Under the pieces are notes generated by a model. That model was not told the origin of the DNA, searched no databases, and saw nothing but the letters and a program-made list of their open reading frames with translations. Positions 12,201 through 23,430 of a stretch of DNA of 64,000 nucleotides are shown here, piece after piece. Made by a program: the position numbers and the translations under genes. The first letter of the stretch is position 1; each line of letters opens with the position of its first letter. This stretch comes from Mycteria americana (taxonomy: Eukaryota; Chordata; Aves; Ciconiiformes; Ciconiidae). The DNA lies in the NCBI RefSeq assembly GCF_035582795.1, contig NC_134373.1:43631173-43695172 (forward strand), in the 5' to 3' direction.

Positions 12201-12690
12201 AGCTGCACTATTGTCCTCAGGAACGGATGATCCTTTTACTCTAAGATAAGCTGAGGGACAAATTCTCCCCTCTCATATGTATAAAAATCCTATAGAGCCT
12301 GCAGGAAGGTGCATGAACACACCTGGGAGAGCACAGCCTGCCTACGACGGTGTGCTTTGCAAAGAAAGGTGCCTAAATGGGCAGGAATCAAAGCTGAAAT
12401 TCCGCAAGGAAAGCTTCCCCGTATCGCTGGCTTTTACAGCGTCAACGAAAAACACCCAAAAGTTTTCCGCGATCCCCTAACTGCTGCAAAAGTGAAAGCC
12501 CAGAACATAAATCTGGCAAGAAATCTGATTATATTAAATGTTTCTGCAAGAATTCTCTTATTCCGGTAACTAGCAGTTTGGCTACAAATTATAATTTTCT
12601 CTTCTTCCTTATTTTTTTTTCCTTAGTTCCGTTCCTATTGCTAACTGAAAGTGGGAATTATATTCAGTGCAAGTTCCATGGATTAACAAG
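12201..12690. other. Unique DNA, no gene seen
   Basis: AT-rich sequence with two overlapping short frames (12277-12480 and 12309-12569). A T-rich tract ending in CCTTAG near 12607-12626 resembles a splice acceptor, but no open exon follows it. Confidence 0.45.
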
Positions 12691-12699
12691 GAAAATCTT

Positions 12700-12930
12700 T
12701 AAGGAGATCGATAAGCGCCTCTGTCCCAGGCGAACACAGCCTGATTTCTCGCAAGGCCCCGCGAGGAGCAGCCTCCTCTACGCGAGGTCTCACCGTGCGA
12801 GCGCAGGGACGAAGGGGCTTGGGGAGCCCATCCGACCCGCCCGGCAGCAGGGACGGCTTCAAAACCCGCCCGACCCTCGGCCCTGAGAGAGCCCTGTACA
12901 ACCAGAGAGCCGTGAAGGGAACCGGCTGTC
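12700..12930. other. CpG-rich patch
   Basis: Short block rich in CpG (about 12725-12890) within AT-rich DNA. The frames on both strands through it are compositional. Confidence 0.4.
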
Positions 12931-14265
12931 TGTCGGACAGATGGGTCCTTTTTGTTTGTTCAAAAGAACAAAAATACCCTGAAAAAAAAGAATATCTGCT
13001 CGGCTATTGGAGGGGAGACTGAAGGTTATAACCAACTCTTTTTTACGATAAAAAATAAATGTGAACACATTTATCACCTCTTCCTCTGACCAGATAATTA
13101 CAAACCCCAAAATATCTCAATTGCGAGAGTGTCCTTGGTGCTATCCACTGCTTCCTTGACGCCGAGTACCAAAAGGCAAGTGTACTTGAAAAACTGGCGT
13201 CCTCCAACTGGAGAGACAGAATAGCTACTACCACCCAAAGCGGGCGAAAGAGAAGAGGTTCCGAGCAGAAAACAAGTCCGAACAAGTAATATTTACAGGC
13301 AAGAAAGAAGAAACTTCAGCAAAAGGGGTAGAAAATAACAACGATAATCAAAACAGCGAATATAGGGTGCTCATTCAGGAATTAAGTACCTAGGCATTTA
13401 GAAGCACACACGGAGAAATGTAATATTCTTTCAGAGCGTGAACAACTTTAAATAGCTCTGTTCTGACACAGCAAGCGTTGTGACAGCAATTTAGCAAAAA
13501 GCTAAACTTCCAACTCTCTCAGAGTTTTAATGTATAATACTGTGAAACTGGCATAGCCAAAATCGGCTTCGTTTGTTTTCTTCAGTCTCTTGAGAACCAT
13601 TCACATCTGTATTTTCTTGTGCCGTTTCATTCTGTTTATACAGAGTACATCGCCCGTTCTTCAGGCCTTCTTCCGTCCGCACCCAGAGCGTCACAGCCGC
13701 CACCTCCCTGTACAGCCGCCGGTAAGCGACCTAGAGCAATTCATGCGGCTGTATTTCCAGTTCATCTACTCTTTCAGCACCACTGGTCCTCATGACCAGG
13801 CACAATCCTCCTCCTTATGCTCATTTTATGGGATGCCCCCGCAACGGCGGGCGAGACTCCCCATTCTGAACCCGGCAGGAACGGCTACCGGTACGGACAC
13901 GGGTGCGGATGCAGAATCTCCAAATTCTGCATGCCGCTTCTTGCTTGTGATTTGGGGCCCATAAAGTGACATTTCTGTAACACTAAGTACAAGTATGGCC
14001 AATCTGGCGTCTTTAATGAGCTGTGTTGGTGGCTGGGCTCAAAGAACATTTCCCCCATCAGTCTCGACGCTAGCGTTAACACCTCGGCTCTGACCCACGC
14101 AGCGTTGTTCAGCCACAATGACAAATTGCCAGACGAGTTCTGCAGGGAGAGGCAAGTGAATTAGGAAATGAATAATTAAACTAAAAGAAATAGGTGAGGA
14201 GATTCTGAGGGGAGGAAAAAAAAAAAAAAAGCAGCCTGAATTACAAGAAACTGGGAGCCAAGTTG
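12931..14265. other. Unique DNA, no gene seen
   Basis: Mixed sequence with a mild CpG-containing section at 13670-13910. The 124-codon frame at 13590-13964 has no domain or compositional sign of coding that I recognise. An A-rich tract occurs at about 14217-14230. Confidence 0.5.
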
Positions 14266-14269
14266 TCTT

Positions 14270-14690
14270 GCAGGTACTGAGGAAGGCAAAGCCAGGGCGC
14301 GCAGCGAGGAGGGGCCGGGCGCGGCGGCGGGGGTCCCCGACAGCAGCGAGCCCCCAGCGCTGCCCTGCCCTGCACAAACCCTCCCGGGCGCGGGACGCTG
14401 CAGGCGGGACCTGCCCGGGAAATCCACTGAACCGAACTTCCAAGGAAACAGGAATGTCAGAACGTCAAAACCAGAGGAGACGCGCCGGCCGCCTGCCTCT
14501 GCCTGCGCCAGCTTTCCCGGACCCCCCGTTCAGCGGCTGCAGCCCACGACCCTGCGGGGCAGAGCCTGCCCCTGGCCACCCGCACCGGCCCCGTTTTGCA
14601 CGTGCCAGACGCTTTGCAGGCAGCGCTTCTGCTGCGCCAGCACCCCGGCTTCCTCTCCGACAGTTGTCTGCCTGCCCTGGAACAACCACC
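14270..14690. promoter_or_regulatory. Strongest CpG-island-like segment in the window
   Basis: About 420 bases of very GC-rich sequence with dense CpG, especially 14295-14425 and 14480-14640. It contains GC-box-like GGGCGCGGCGGCGGGGG near 14317. Opposing open frames (14268-14696 plus; 14039-14443, 14457-14840 and 14465-14689 minus) overlap almost fully, so composition rather than coding explains them. It could be an orphan CpG island or a promoter of a non-coding transcript. No TATA box or clear first exon and donor was identified. Confidence 0.45.
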
Positions 14691-14799
14691 TGGTAACAGC
14701 AGTTCTCTCCAAAGGGTAGCGATACGTGCGTGAGCTTTTGCTATAGCAACACAGCGCACAGGTACAGAGGATTTCCTCCGCCGAGCACTAGTCCTTTTA

Positions 14800-16555
14800 A
14801 CTACTAATTCTTTAAACCACCAACATTTAATCAAAACCAAGTTTTAAAATCCTGACTCTTATCACAGCTAGTACTTACAATCCTTTTTTCCAGACTAGAT
14901 GTTTCCAAATCACATTACATCTTTCATCTTCCTTGTGATTAATTTCAAGGTCTTTACTGAATCCAGTGAGATATATTTTTAAATCTCCCAGTTTTAGTTT
15001 TTCAAGCTTTTAGTCAATTCTGCTAGTTCAGAGCAGCTATCAAAATTACACGAGCATTTTGTGTTCAGTCACTTCAGTAACTCTCGGGTTTAGGAGAATA
15101 CCATAATGGCAACTATCTTATTATTTTAATGCGTGCAATAATTTAAATTATAACAACTGCAAAAGTCAGGCTATTTTGTTTTATGGATTATCAACAGCCT
15201 TATGACCTTGAAAATAGTCGAGTTGACTCACTGATTTTTACAATTTAACAAAATGGCACATATAGCATAATTTTATCAACTTTGTCTAACCTGCTGAACG
15301 TGCAGTGCTCTAAAAACAGATAAATGTCCATTTCAGACCCACTTCATAGCATAAGGGAAGTTTTTTCTAGGAAGCGAAATTATTGGAGAATAGCCACTGA
15401 ACTGTTAATACGACACGTTAAAAACTTTTAAGCATTTGCTTTGCTGCAATGTTAAATGACGTTCTATGAGATACAAATGACAGAGAGCAGCACTGACCCT
15501 CATTTAATTCTTCCCTAAAAAATGTGAAACCAAAGGAAAGGTAAAGAGGAAGAACAGTTAATCTCTGGTGACCAAAGGTGCACTTGATCTGTTATTTTGT
15601 ATTCTATACTCTTCAAAGAGCAATATAAACAGAATTATTTATGCCCAGCAAAATGTTGCTTAATTACTTATGCACCACTGTTTGCTTGTATTTTAAGCTC
15701 TCTCTACCACCCACAGGCAGACGTTAAACAGCTGCTAAAAGCTAGCTTTAGTCTTGCCTGTTTGAAATTAGCATACTTGAGCTTTGAAAAAACTTTGTTG
15801 CCAATTTACATATGCATAGAGACTGATATTTAGACTCACCATATGATATGTCCCTCAAGAGCTTTTCTTATTGCCTCCATCCTCAGGTCTCAACCTAGAG
15901 ACTGTAAATCTAGCAGGTGATTAATTCTATACCCTTGAGAAACTAGCAATTAGCACTTGCAACCAGTAAAAAATTGTCATTTCAAAACCCTGTTTACTAT
16001 GCCCATGTATTTTCTATGAACTCACAGTTAACTCTAAATAGATGTATATGGCAATAGATTTGCAGTCACTTCTGTCTCTTTATGTAAAAATATAATATAG
16101 CTTCCAGCTAATCAACCTATTAAACATACTGAAAAGGATTAAATAATTGGCATTCCTTTTTTTATATATAAAATGGGAAGATGTAGCACGCATGAAAACA
16201 CTATACATGATGTTTTATGTTACCAGACCTTAATCAGCTCATTTCAACATGATGACTTTGTAGGGTTTACCTGTTTTGTGTCAATTCTTATCTCTGATAG
16301 CTGAAATTACCGTACTTCCAGATGTTCTTATGCATTATTGAGGTCTTCTGCAGTAGATGCTGGAAAAGGTAAGATAAGGTTTTATTTCTTTGTAGTAGTC
16401 ACAACACTGAGATCAAAGGCAGTAAAGTGCAGTGCTTAGTATTGAAAACTATGATGAACTTAACATTTATTTTCAAGTAGAAAATCTGTCATAAAACTGC
16501 TCATCAATCTTCAGTTAACTGTTTCAAGTGTAATCCACTGGACCAGCGCAGAACA
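14800..16555. promoter_or_regulatory. Long AT-rich enhancer-like block
   Basis: About 1.7 kb of AT-rich, repeat-free sequence with stops in all frames and many TAAT, ATTTAAAT and ATGCA words. Part of it may be conserved non-coding DNA. Boundaries are arbitrary and no single site is decisive. Confidence 0.25.
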
Positions 16556-17100
16556 CGGTAAAGATTTGGGGGTGCTTTTCCTAAAAGGGATGTTTTAATA
16601 CTCATTAAATGTGGGCTAATCAGCGGCGTGCATAACAAGAGCAGAGCACGCTGCAGAGCTATGCTGTACCGAAAGCCCCGCTGAAAATCCCCTTGGAGGG
16701 AAGGGAACGGCTGTCTGGATTTGGGGGAGAGGGGGGCTGAGAGTTGACAAACTGCAATGGAGCATCCTGTGCCACATGTGCCATTTAAAGGGGAAAAAAA
16801 ACCCCAACTTGCTGCTTTGAACAGAAATTGGTTATATAGTGCATGGCAGTGAAATGAAAATATGGGTCCCTTTTACAGAATATGTCCACTTGAATATTTC
16901 CATTGAACTGTACAAATCTATACTAGATCACACCCTTTTTACTGGGGGAAAATGCTGCTGCCCCACCCCAGTTTTAGAGGGGCTTTTGAAAATTTTTGAA
17001 GAATATCAAGGCAAACTTGGTCTAAAATGCCTGAAGCCATATTTTTCTAATCTTCTTTGTAAAAAACAAGGAATTAGTGGTGAATGTAAAAACAGTCACT
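16556..17100. other. Unique DNA, no gene seen
   Basis: Contains an 87-codon open frame at 16839-17102 (plus) with an unremarkable sequence that I cannot place in any family. No splice-site pair brackets it convincingly. Confidence 0.45.
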
Positions 17101-17110
17101 AATACAAGGA

Positions 17111-17125
17111 TTTTTTTTTTTTTTT
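17111..17125. repeat. Poly(T) tract, 15 nt
   Basis: Uninterrupted run of 15 T next to an AT-rich enhancer-like block. It is a likely site of length polymorphism. Confidence 0.9.
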
Positions 17126-17560
17126 GAGTTGCACAGTCATTAAGGGGTCTGCTGCAAAAGCCTGCTAGACTTTCTTTCCACTAATTACATCATCAGATCA
17201 TCATACTGCTAAAATCAGTTGCAGAGTACTTGTACACAACTAAATCCCTGCTTCTAATTACTATTTTAGTCTCTTTTTCCTTGTGACATGTTGGTGATAG
17301 ATCATTATTTTTTCAGCAATTTGTTCGCATTTATATGCAATATAATTGGATCTGATTAATTATTATGATTAATGACTGCAGAATTTCCTTGCAAAGCTAT
17401 TAATACTGGTAGTATCAAATGAAAGACATGGACAAATTAAAGCCAATGGAGTCCTGTTGCTTGTACTTACAATGCCTGGGCTGAAGTAACCCTTTGCTGT
17501 TCCCAGCTCTGCGAGAAATATGAAGGTTTCACTGGTATTTCCCTACAGATCTGTGTGTTT
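17126..17560. promoter_or_regulatory. Candidate conserved non-coding element, homeodomain-rich
   Basis: About 430 bases, repeat-free and AT-rich but of high complexity. It has a run of homeodomain- and POU-like words: CTAATTACATCATC near 17180, TTATATGCAATATAATTGG near 17331, TGATTAATTATTATGATTAATG near 17355, and GCTATTAATACTGG near 17396. Every frame carries stops. The clustering of TAAT cores in different contexts is what developmental enhancers in vertebrate gene deserts usually show. The target gene lies outside the window and is unknown. Confidence 0.4.
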
Positions 17561-20500
17561 TCAAGTGGCATTAAAACATAACTAACGGGTAAGAGATACA
17601 GATTTAATTCTTAGGTGGACTACTGTACTTAAAATTATATATCTTTGGATATATTTTAAATGACCTCAACGGCATTATTACAGCTACATTGATTTAAAGT
17701 CAAGGAACTCTGACAAAAAGAAAAGACTGAGAAATATTTCTAAATAATATAAAGTAGATTTATCCATTTTTCAGGTTGAGGGTGCAACAAAACACGACAA
17801 TAAAAGCAGTTAATTTCCATTAAATGTCATATTACAAAATTTCCAAAGGACGTATTTATGTAGTGTGTGTTGTATTTTAAATTACACTCTGGCTTAGAAA
17901 TAGGATATTACATGTAAAAAAGCAAACAATGACTGAGTAGCTTAGGGGATCGACTTTCCTGCTACCTCTGGGACCTGACTTTAAATCTGTCTTTGAGCAA
18001 ACTGAAGAAAAATCATTTCAGTCTAATGGCAGTAGCATATAAAAAAATCAGATAGCAGGAGTTCCACGCAGGTGGCAAAAAGCTTTAGAAAAAAAGGGGG
18101 TGCAGAATCAGATGAGTGATGGCGATTTTGCCTGGATTACTGGAAAGCTCGAAACGCAGAGACTTTGAATGCGATTTTAATCTGTAATAAGTGACAGCAG
18201 TCCTAATCAAACCTGAGTCAAAATAAGGGCACTGATATTTTGGGTGCAAAGCTACTGAGAAATTTTGAAAGTGTCTCTGTTAGTCCAACATCAGAAACAG
18301 AGAAAAAATGCCTGCCTGCAGCAGGAATTGAATACCTATTGGGAGATTTTCTTAAAGCATGTTAGCTCTTCAGACTCTGAGGAAACAGAAAAGATTGCCC
18401 ACTTTTCAGTTCTAGGAATTTCCCTATAACTAAAATATGAGAAAAAGATGGCGTACGTTGCAAAAGGAGAAACTGTGGGTCACCAAATATTTTCAAAGAA
18501 TAAGCTGCTTGTTATAAAGCAAATTAAAAGGTTGTCTCCTTAAAAAACAAAACCAAAGAAACCCAGCCAAAGTACATGTAATATTTGTGACCAGGCGCAC
18601 AGAAATACCCATTTGCCAAAGAGCAAATCAGTCAAATTCACAACTTCAACCTGTCAAGAAATTCCAAATTATTTCTGTGTAAGCTGAAAGTCACATTGTA
18701 CCCTTACCCCTAAGAGACTATGTGGTTTCTGATGTAAGCGCATCCTGATTTCATACTTTTGCAGCTTATACTGTGTGGGCTACCTCTGTTCGATTTTGAG
18801 AGACATCTATTACCAGCACGCTATGGAAATTGGGCTGTTCATGAAACAGATCTATAGCGATTCATTCAGTGACTGCACTTCACTGCAAATAAGGAACAGG
18901 AATCCAAAATGAATGTCACTCCTGTGTTAAGCTGTGCCCTGGTTAATATTTGTCACAAAAGACAGGGCGGGACATTCACACGTCGTAGTTAGAAAGAAGA
19001 AGTTAAAAAAATCAGTAATGGAGCGTCTCATAGCATCGTCAAATGAAACATCTTCGCAATTCCATTAGGAAAATCATGACCTCTGATGAAATGTTTAGCA
19101 TACAGTCACATTAAACAATTTACGAATAGCAACGATGCAAGCACTATCAAGAAAGCGGAGACTTCCTAGTGACTACACAAACTCGAAGGTGCAAAGGAAC
19201 CGGCTTGGCTCAGCTCTCCCGGACTCCTCTTTCCAGAGGTGCCTTCACCTCTGGGTCTGATCCACAGCCGACCCGCCCGCTGCGAACCAGCTAGGCATCG
19301 CCGCAACAGGGGTGACCGACACCACGGGAGATGGCCCAAATGACGACCCGTGGCAGGGCGGCGAAGCCTGCCCACGCTGCTCGTGGGAACCCCCGTGCCT
19401 TGCTGCCACAGCAGACCGAAGGGTTCGAAGGTAGAAGGGGATGTTGCAGTCTGCTGGAAACAATACCGAAGGAGTTAGGCGTTGCATTCCTTCCGGAATT
19501 ACTGACTTCTTTCCCCCCGTGAATTTCACATCCAATTCGTCACCTCATAGACTCACAGCTAGGTGATAGTCTGAGAGATGCAAAAGCTCTTACCGAATCC
19601 TGCGGTTACTCTCTTTCCCAGTATAAATCCATAGACGTACACTGGGGAAAACACAAATGCTGGGAGATCAAAACTGGCCTAATAACCATCAGGTTGCTCA
19701 CGTGGCATGGTTAGGCGGTATAATGCCAGAAAACACTCTTATCAACAAATTCCAGAAGTGAAAGGTTTCTACAGCAAACAACAAGGTGAAAGAAAGCCAT
19801 ATTTTTAATCAATTTCCTTTTAAAAGTTGGGGTTTGTGTGCTGTTTGACGTACCCTATATCAGTGGGCTATTCTTCTCCAGTACAACTTTGTATCTGGGC
19901 AGCTGTATGAAGATCTTGAGGTATGTTCCCCCACTTTTTAACATCAAAGACTCGTGTTTGTTGGGGGAAAACAATTTCCCAAATGATTGACTCAACAAGA
20001 TATTCCAAATATACCCAGGCATCAGTCTTCACCTGGGAATATTTGTGAAACAGAAAAACCACAGTTTTCCATACAAGTATTGTCAAACTATCCAGAAAAC
20101 AAATCTAGCTGCAATCATTTTCCAGCATTTTGTCACGGTGTAACACCGTGGTCCTCTGCTCGGTGCCTCTCCAGGCTCAGAAACGGTGCTGAGGACTATC
20201 ATTGTTCTTCTGTCCAACTCATTACCATCATTGTTACTCAATATTTGCATGCAAAACTGCCGAAGGGGACCGAAATCCACTACGCAATGCAGTAAACTCA
20301 CAGCAGAGACGGTTACTGACCCCGAGGAACTCACGATACAAAAGACAAACAAAACAGCAGATGCAAAAGCCCTAATGTGCATTCCTCCCTCCCCCTCTCT
20401 GCACCCCGTGTTCCTCCATGACCAGCCGGACCATGGCAGAGCTGTCGCTCGCCCGAGTATCCCAACCTCTTGTAATGTCACAGGAGAAACTGATTCATTT

Positions 20501-20851
20501 TCCAAGATACAACCAACCAAAATCCTTTCCACCCTTGACTGGCCGAATGTCCTCATCAATAAACAGGTGATTTGAATAAACCTTGAATGCAGTGACTGGC
20601 TATTGTTATATTCATGGAAGTGCAGGATCTCCTCATTAAAAGAAAACAAGCAATGATGAAAAAGGTGTAAGAGTAGTACCTAATGGCCTGGGATCGCTAT
20701 TTGCGTGCTCCCAAGCCTGGCTTCTTGGAGAGCCTTTGCATGGGGAGGGGAGGAAGGGGACAGAGGAGGAGAATGCACAACACAGTCAGCAACGGGATGC
20801 TGACAAGCAAGGAGGCACAAAGCAACTACTCAAAGTGCCCCGTTCCCTATC
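17561..20851. other. Unique DNA, no gene seen
   Basis: About 3.3 kb of mostly AT-rich sequence with a CpG-containing patch at 19190-19450. The 188-codon minus-strand frame at 20083-20649 overlaps a 129-codon plus-strand frame at 20186-20575. Neither has a domain or known relatives that I recognise, so both are treated as chance. Confidence 0.5.
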
Positions 20852-21312
20852 GAGCGTGTCCAGAGAAGGGCAACGGAGCTGGGGAAGGGTCTGGAGCACA
20901 AGGCTGATGGGGAGTGGCTGAGGGAGCTGGGGTTGTTCAGCCTGGAGAAAAGGAGGCTGAGGGGAGACCTCATCGCTCTCTACAACTACCTGAAAGGAGG
21001 CTGTAGAGAGGTGGGGTCGGTCTCTTCTCCCAGGTAACAAGTGATAGGACGAGAGGAAATGGCCTCAAGTTGCGCCAGGGGAGGTTTAGACTGGATATTA
21101 GGAAATTTTTCTTCACTGAAAGGGTTGTCCAGCACTGGAACAGGCTGCCCAGGGAAGTGGTTGAGTCCCCATGCCTGGAGGTATCTAAAAGCCGTTTGGA
21201 TGAGGTGCTTAGGGACATGGTGTAGTGGTGGGCTTGGCAGTGTTAGGTTTATGGTTGGACTCGATGATCTTAAAGGTCTTTTCCAACCTGTGCGATTCTG
21301 TGATTCTGTGAA
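20852..21312 (+). mobile_element. CR1 LINE 3' fragment
   Basis: A 5'-truncated CR1 copy on the plus strand. It starts in the last part of ORF2 (near GTGTCCAGAGAAGGGCAACG), runs through the 3' UTR, and ends at 21290-21312 in tandem ATTCTGTG units. It shares a nearly full-length match with the minus-strand copy at 5215-5546 and extends about 140 bases further 5'. This suggests one subfamily and independent truncations. Open frames at 21041-21328 plus and 20970-21218 minus are readings of the element. It lacks its reverse transcriptase and endonuclease and cannot move by itself. Confidence 0.95.
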
Positions 21313-23215
21313 TGAGTTTCCTTTCTGATCTCGGAGATCTGGGAGGTTTGCTGTTGCTCAGGCTCCGCTGTGGGGAGGAGGGGTGCACCCTCAACCTGCC
21401 GGCATGGATGCAGCTGCGGGCAGGAGGTCTCGAGCAGCAGATCCGCGGAAACCTGAGGCAGTGGGAAATGACACGGGAAACTGCGTGTGAAACAGGAACG
21501 TTGGCTGTTCCTGAGCTGGAGGCCGAGCAGTGAAGACCGTCCAACCACACCAAGCAAAGTCCCTTCTGTACTGAGTGGCCACTAAATCCAATCCACCCCA
21601 GGGCCAGGTAACTGAAGAACTCCTGGCAATTGAGGAACATACGATGCTTATAAAATATCAACCCAGATTAACACTTATGGATCTTCCAGCCTTCAAGTAT
21701 GTTACGGAACCAAGAATGCAGTCCGTCATCAGGGTATAAATGACGTGTGAACCTTATTATAATCCACTACTGCTAATCAAAACCACTTACTTACATCTAC
21801 TTACATTATAAGCAAAACCACTTGCTTACATTTAAAATCTATTTTTAAATGTTTTTTTACCTGACCTTGTCCTCAGGAAACTAATGGACAATATTGCATT
21901 ATTGCCAATTAAGAGTACATCAGAACCTTGCTTGCATTAGTTGTCTTCATATCTTCAATCTCCCTTCTGCCTCTTGCTAGGTAGTATTAGCCCATCATGT
22001 ATGCAGAAGAGATTATCTGAATAAGCACACATCTCTAATCTGAAGATGAAAAACAATGTCCTGAGAGCCTTTAAAATGGTTTCATAGAAAATGAGGGTGA
22101 GATTATTTTGTTCTTCTGTTTTCATTTTTCTTGGGGGGCTTTAATCATTTTTTTAATAAAGACAGTTGAGATAAGTGAAATATCAGTTCAGAAGTCACTG
22201 AGGAAACAACATTTAGACCACAGTAATAGAACAGGCAAATGTGAGCGTCATAATCTTTTAGCATCTTTTGCATTGTATTAGCAAAACACAGTATCATCAA
22301 TCTCCCAGTGTTGTTTTTCACCTGACTACCACCTTTTGCCTTGCACACCCTGAGGAGCGTAATTACAGTCACATAACATATGTACATTGAGTTTGAAAAG
22401 AAGGGAATAAAAATGATTTTCATACAGATGGCTTTGGCAAATAGGCAAAGTCACGTGGGGTTTTTTTCCTGCAACTTTCTGGAAGTTTTATGCATGTTTT
22501 TTGTTTAATTTAAAATTTAGGAGAGCATTAGCATTTGATGGCACAAAGAGACTACATATAACAGATATGCCTCCTGAATATGAACCCACATATTTTTGCA
22601 TACCTCTAGAATTAATACAGTGACTTTAAACAGAGAAGCTACTATCTATATATAGGTATTTTCTTAGTAAAAATGTCTTTCAAAACCAAATACGCCTGGA
22701 AGAAGGACTGCTATATATACATATAAATCCACACTTTGAAACACCTATCAACCAATTTTTAACTTGAGAAACATAGATTTATACTTTTACTTTTTTTCAG
22801 TGATGAAAGATAAGAGGTTGTGTGCACGGCAAGAAGTAAAAACTCAACAATAAATAAATATTCTGGAACACTGAAGAAATCTGAACTAGACATCCAATAT
22901 TTCCAAAAACCTAGCACAAACGGACTCCTTAGACCTTAATCTTATCCTAATGTAAGATAAGGGAAGCTCGCAGAACATCATTTTGGCTGTAATTATTATC
23001 TCCTGAAAAGCAGCGCCACATTCTCTAGGGCACGTGCAACTGAGGAAGATTAGAGTGCAGTAAGAGGCTCCATTTATTTCCGCCTACCAATTTAAGTATG
23101 GATAACGTATTACAGTTATGGGAGGGAAACAAAATAATAACCAGGACACATTAACACAGCCACGTCCCTCTCCCTCTCTGCTGACCAGGTTCTATCTGTA
23201 CTGATTGCAACTCAA
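21313..23215. other. Unique DNA, no gene seen
   Basis: The first 250 bases are moderately GC-rich and the rest is AT-rich. A short imperfect duplication of an ACCACTT-x-CTTACAT motif lies at about 21781-21832. Nothing else stands out. Confidence 0.5.
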
Positions 23216-23219
23216 TCAC

Positions 23220-23430
23220 TCATTAGAAACTGAGGCCGTAAGCTAATTTTATTTGCGCTCTCAGGGCGACTTCAAACCATAGCAGAAAGGCTTTAGCTGT
23301 GAAATACACAAAATGTTCCCATGCCAGCTTGCAAATGGAAGGAGAAAGCCAGAAGCAGAGCGCTGCTAGGGATACAACAACAACACAAAGGATGTGAATC
23401 TGTATTGGTTTGTCACGTAAATGTCTTGCC
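23220..23430. promoter_or_regulatory. Candidate short conserved non-coding element
   Basis: About 200 repeat-free bases of balanced composition. There are ATTTGC/GCAAAT-type octamer-like words at both ends (TTTATTTGCGC near 23249, CTTGCAAATGG near 23329). The minus strand is open from 23546 to 23223, but the predicted peptide is hydrophobic and unlike any family I know. A regulatory element is more likely than an exon. Confidence 0.25.

Noticed and set aside
20083..20649. Minus-strand frame of 188 codons
   Set aside because: Overlaps a 129-codon plus-strand frame. No domain or coding-like bias was recognised, and it ends without splice sites.
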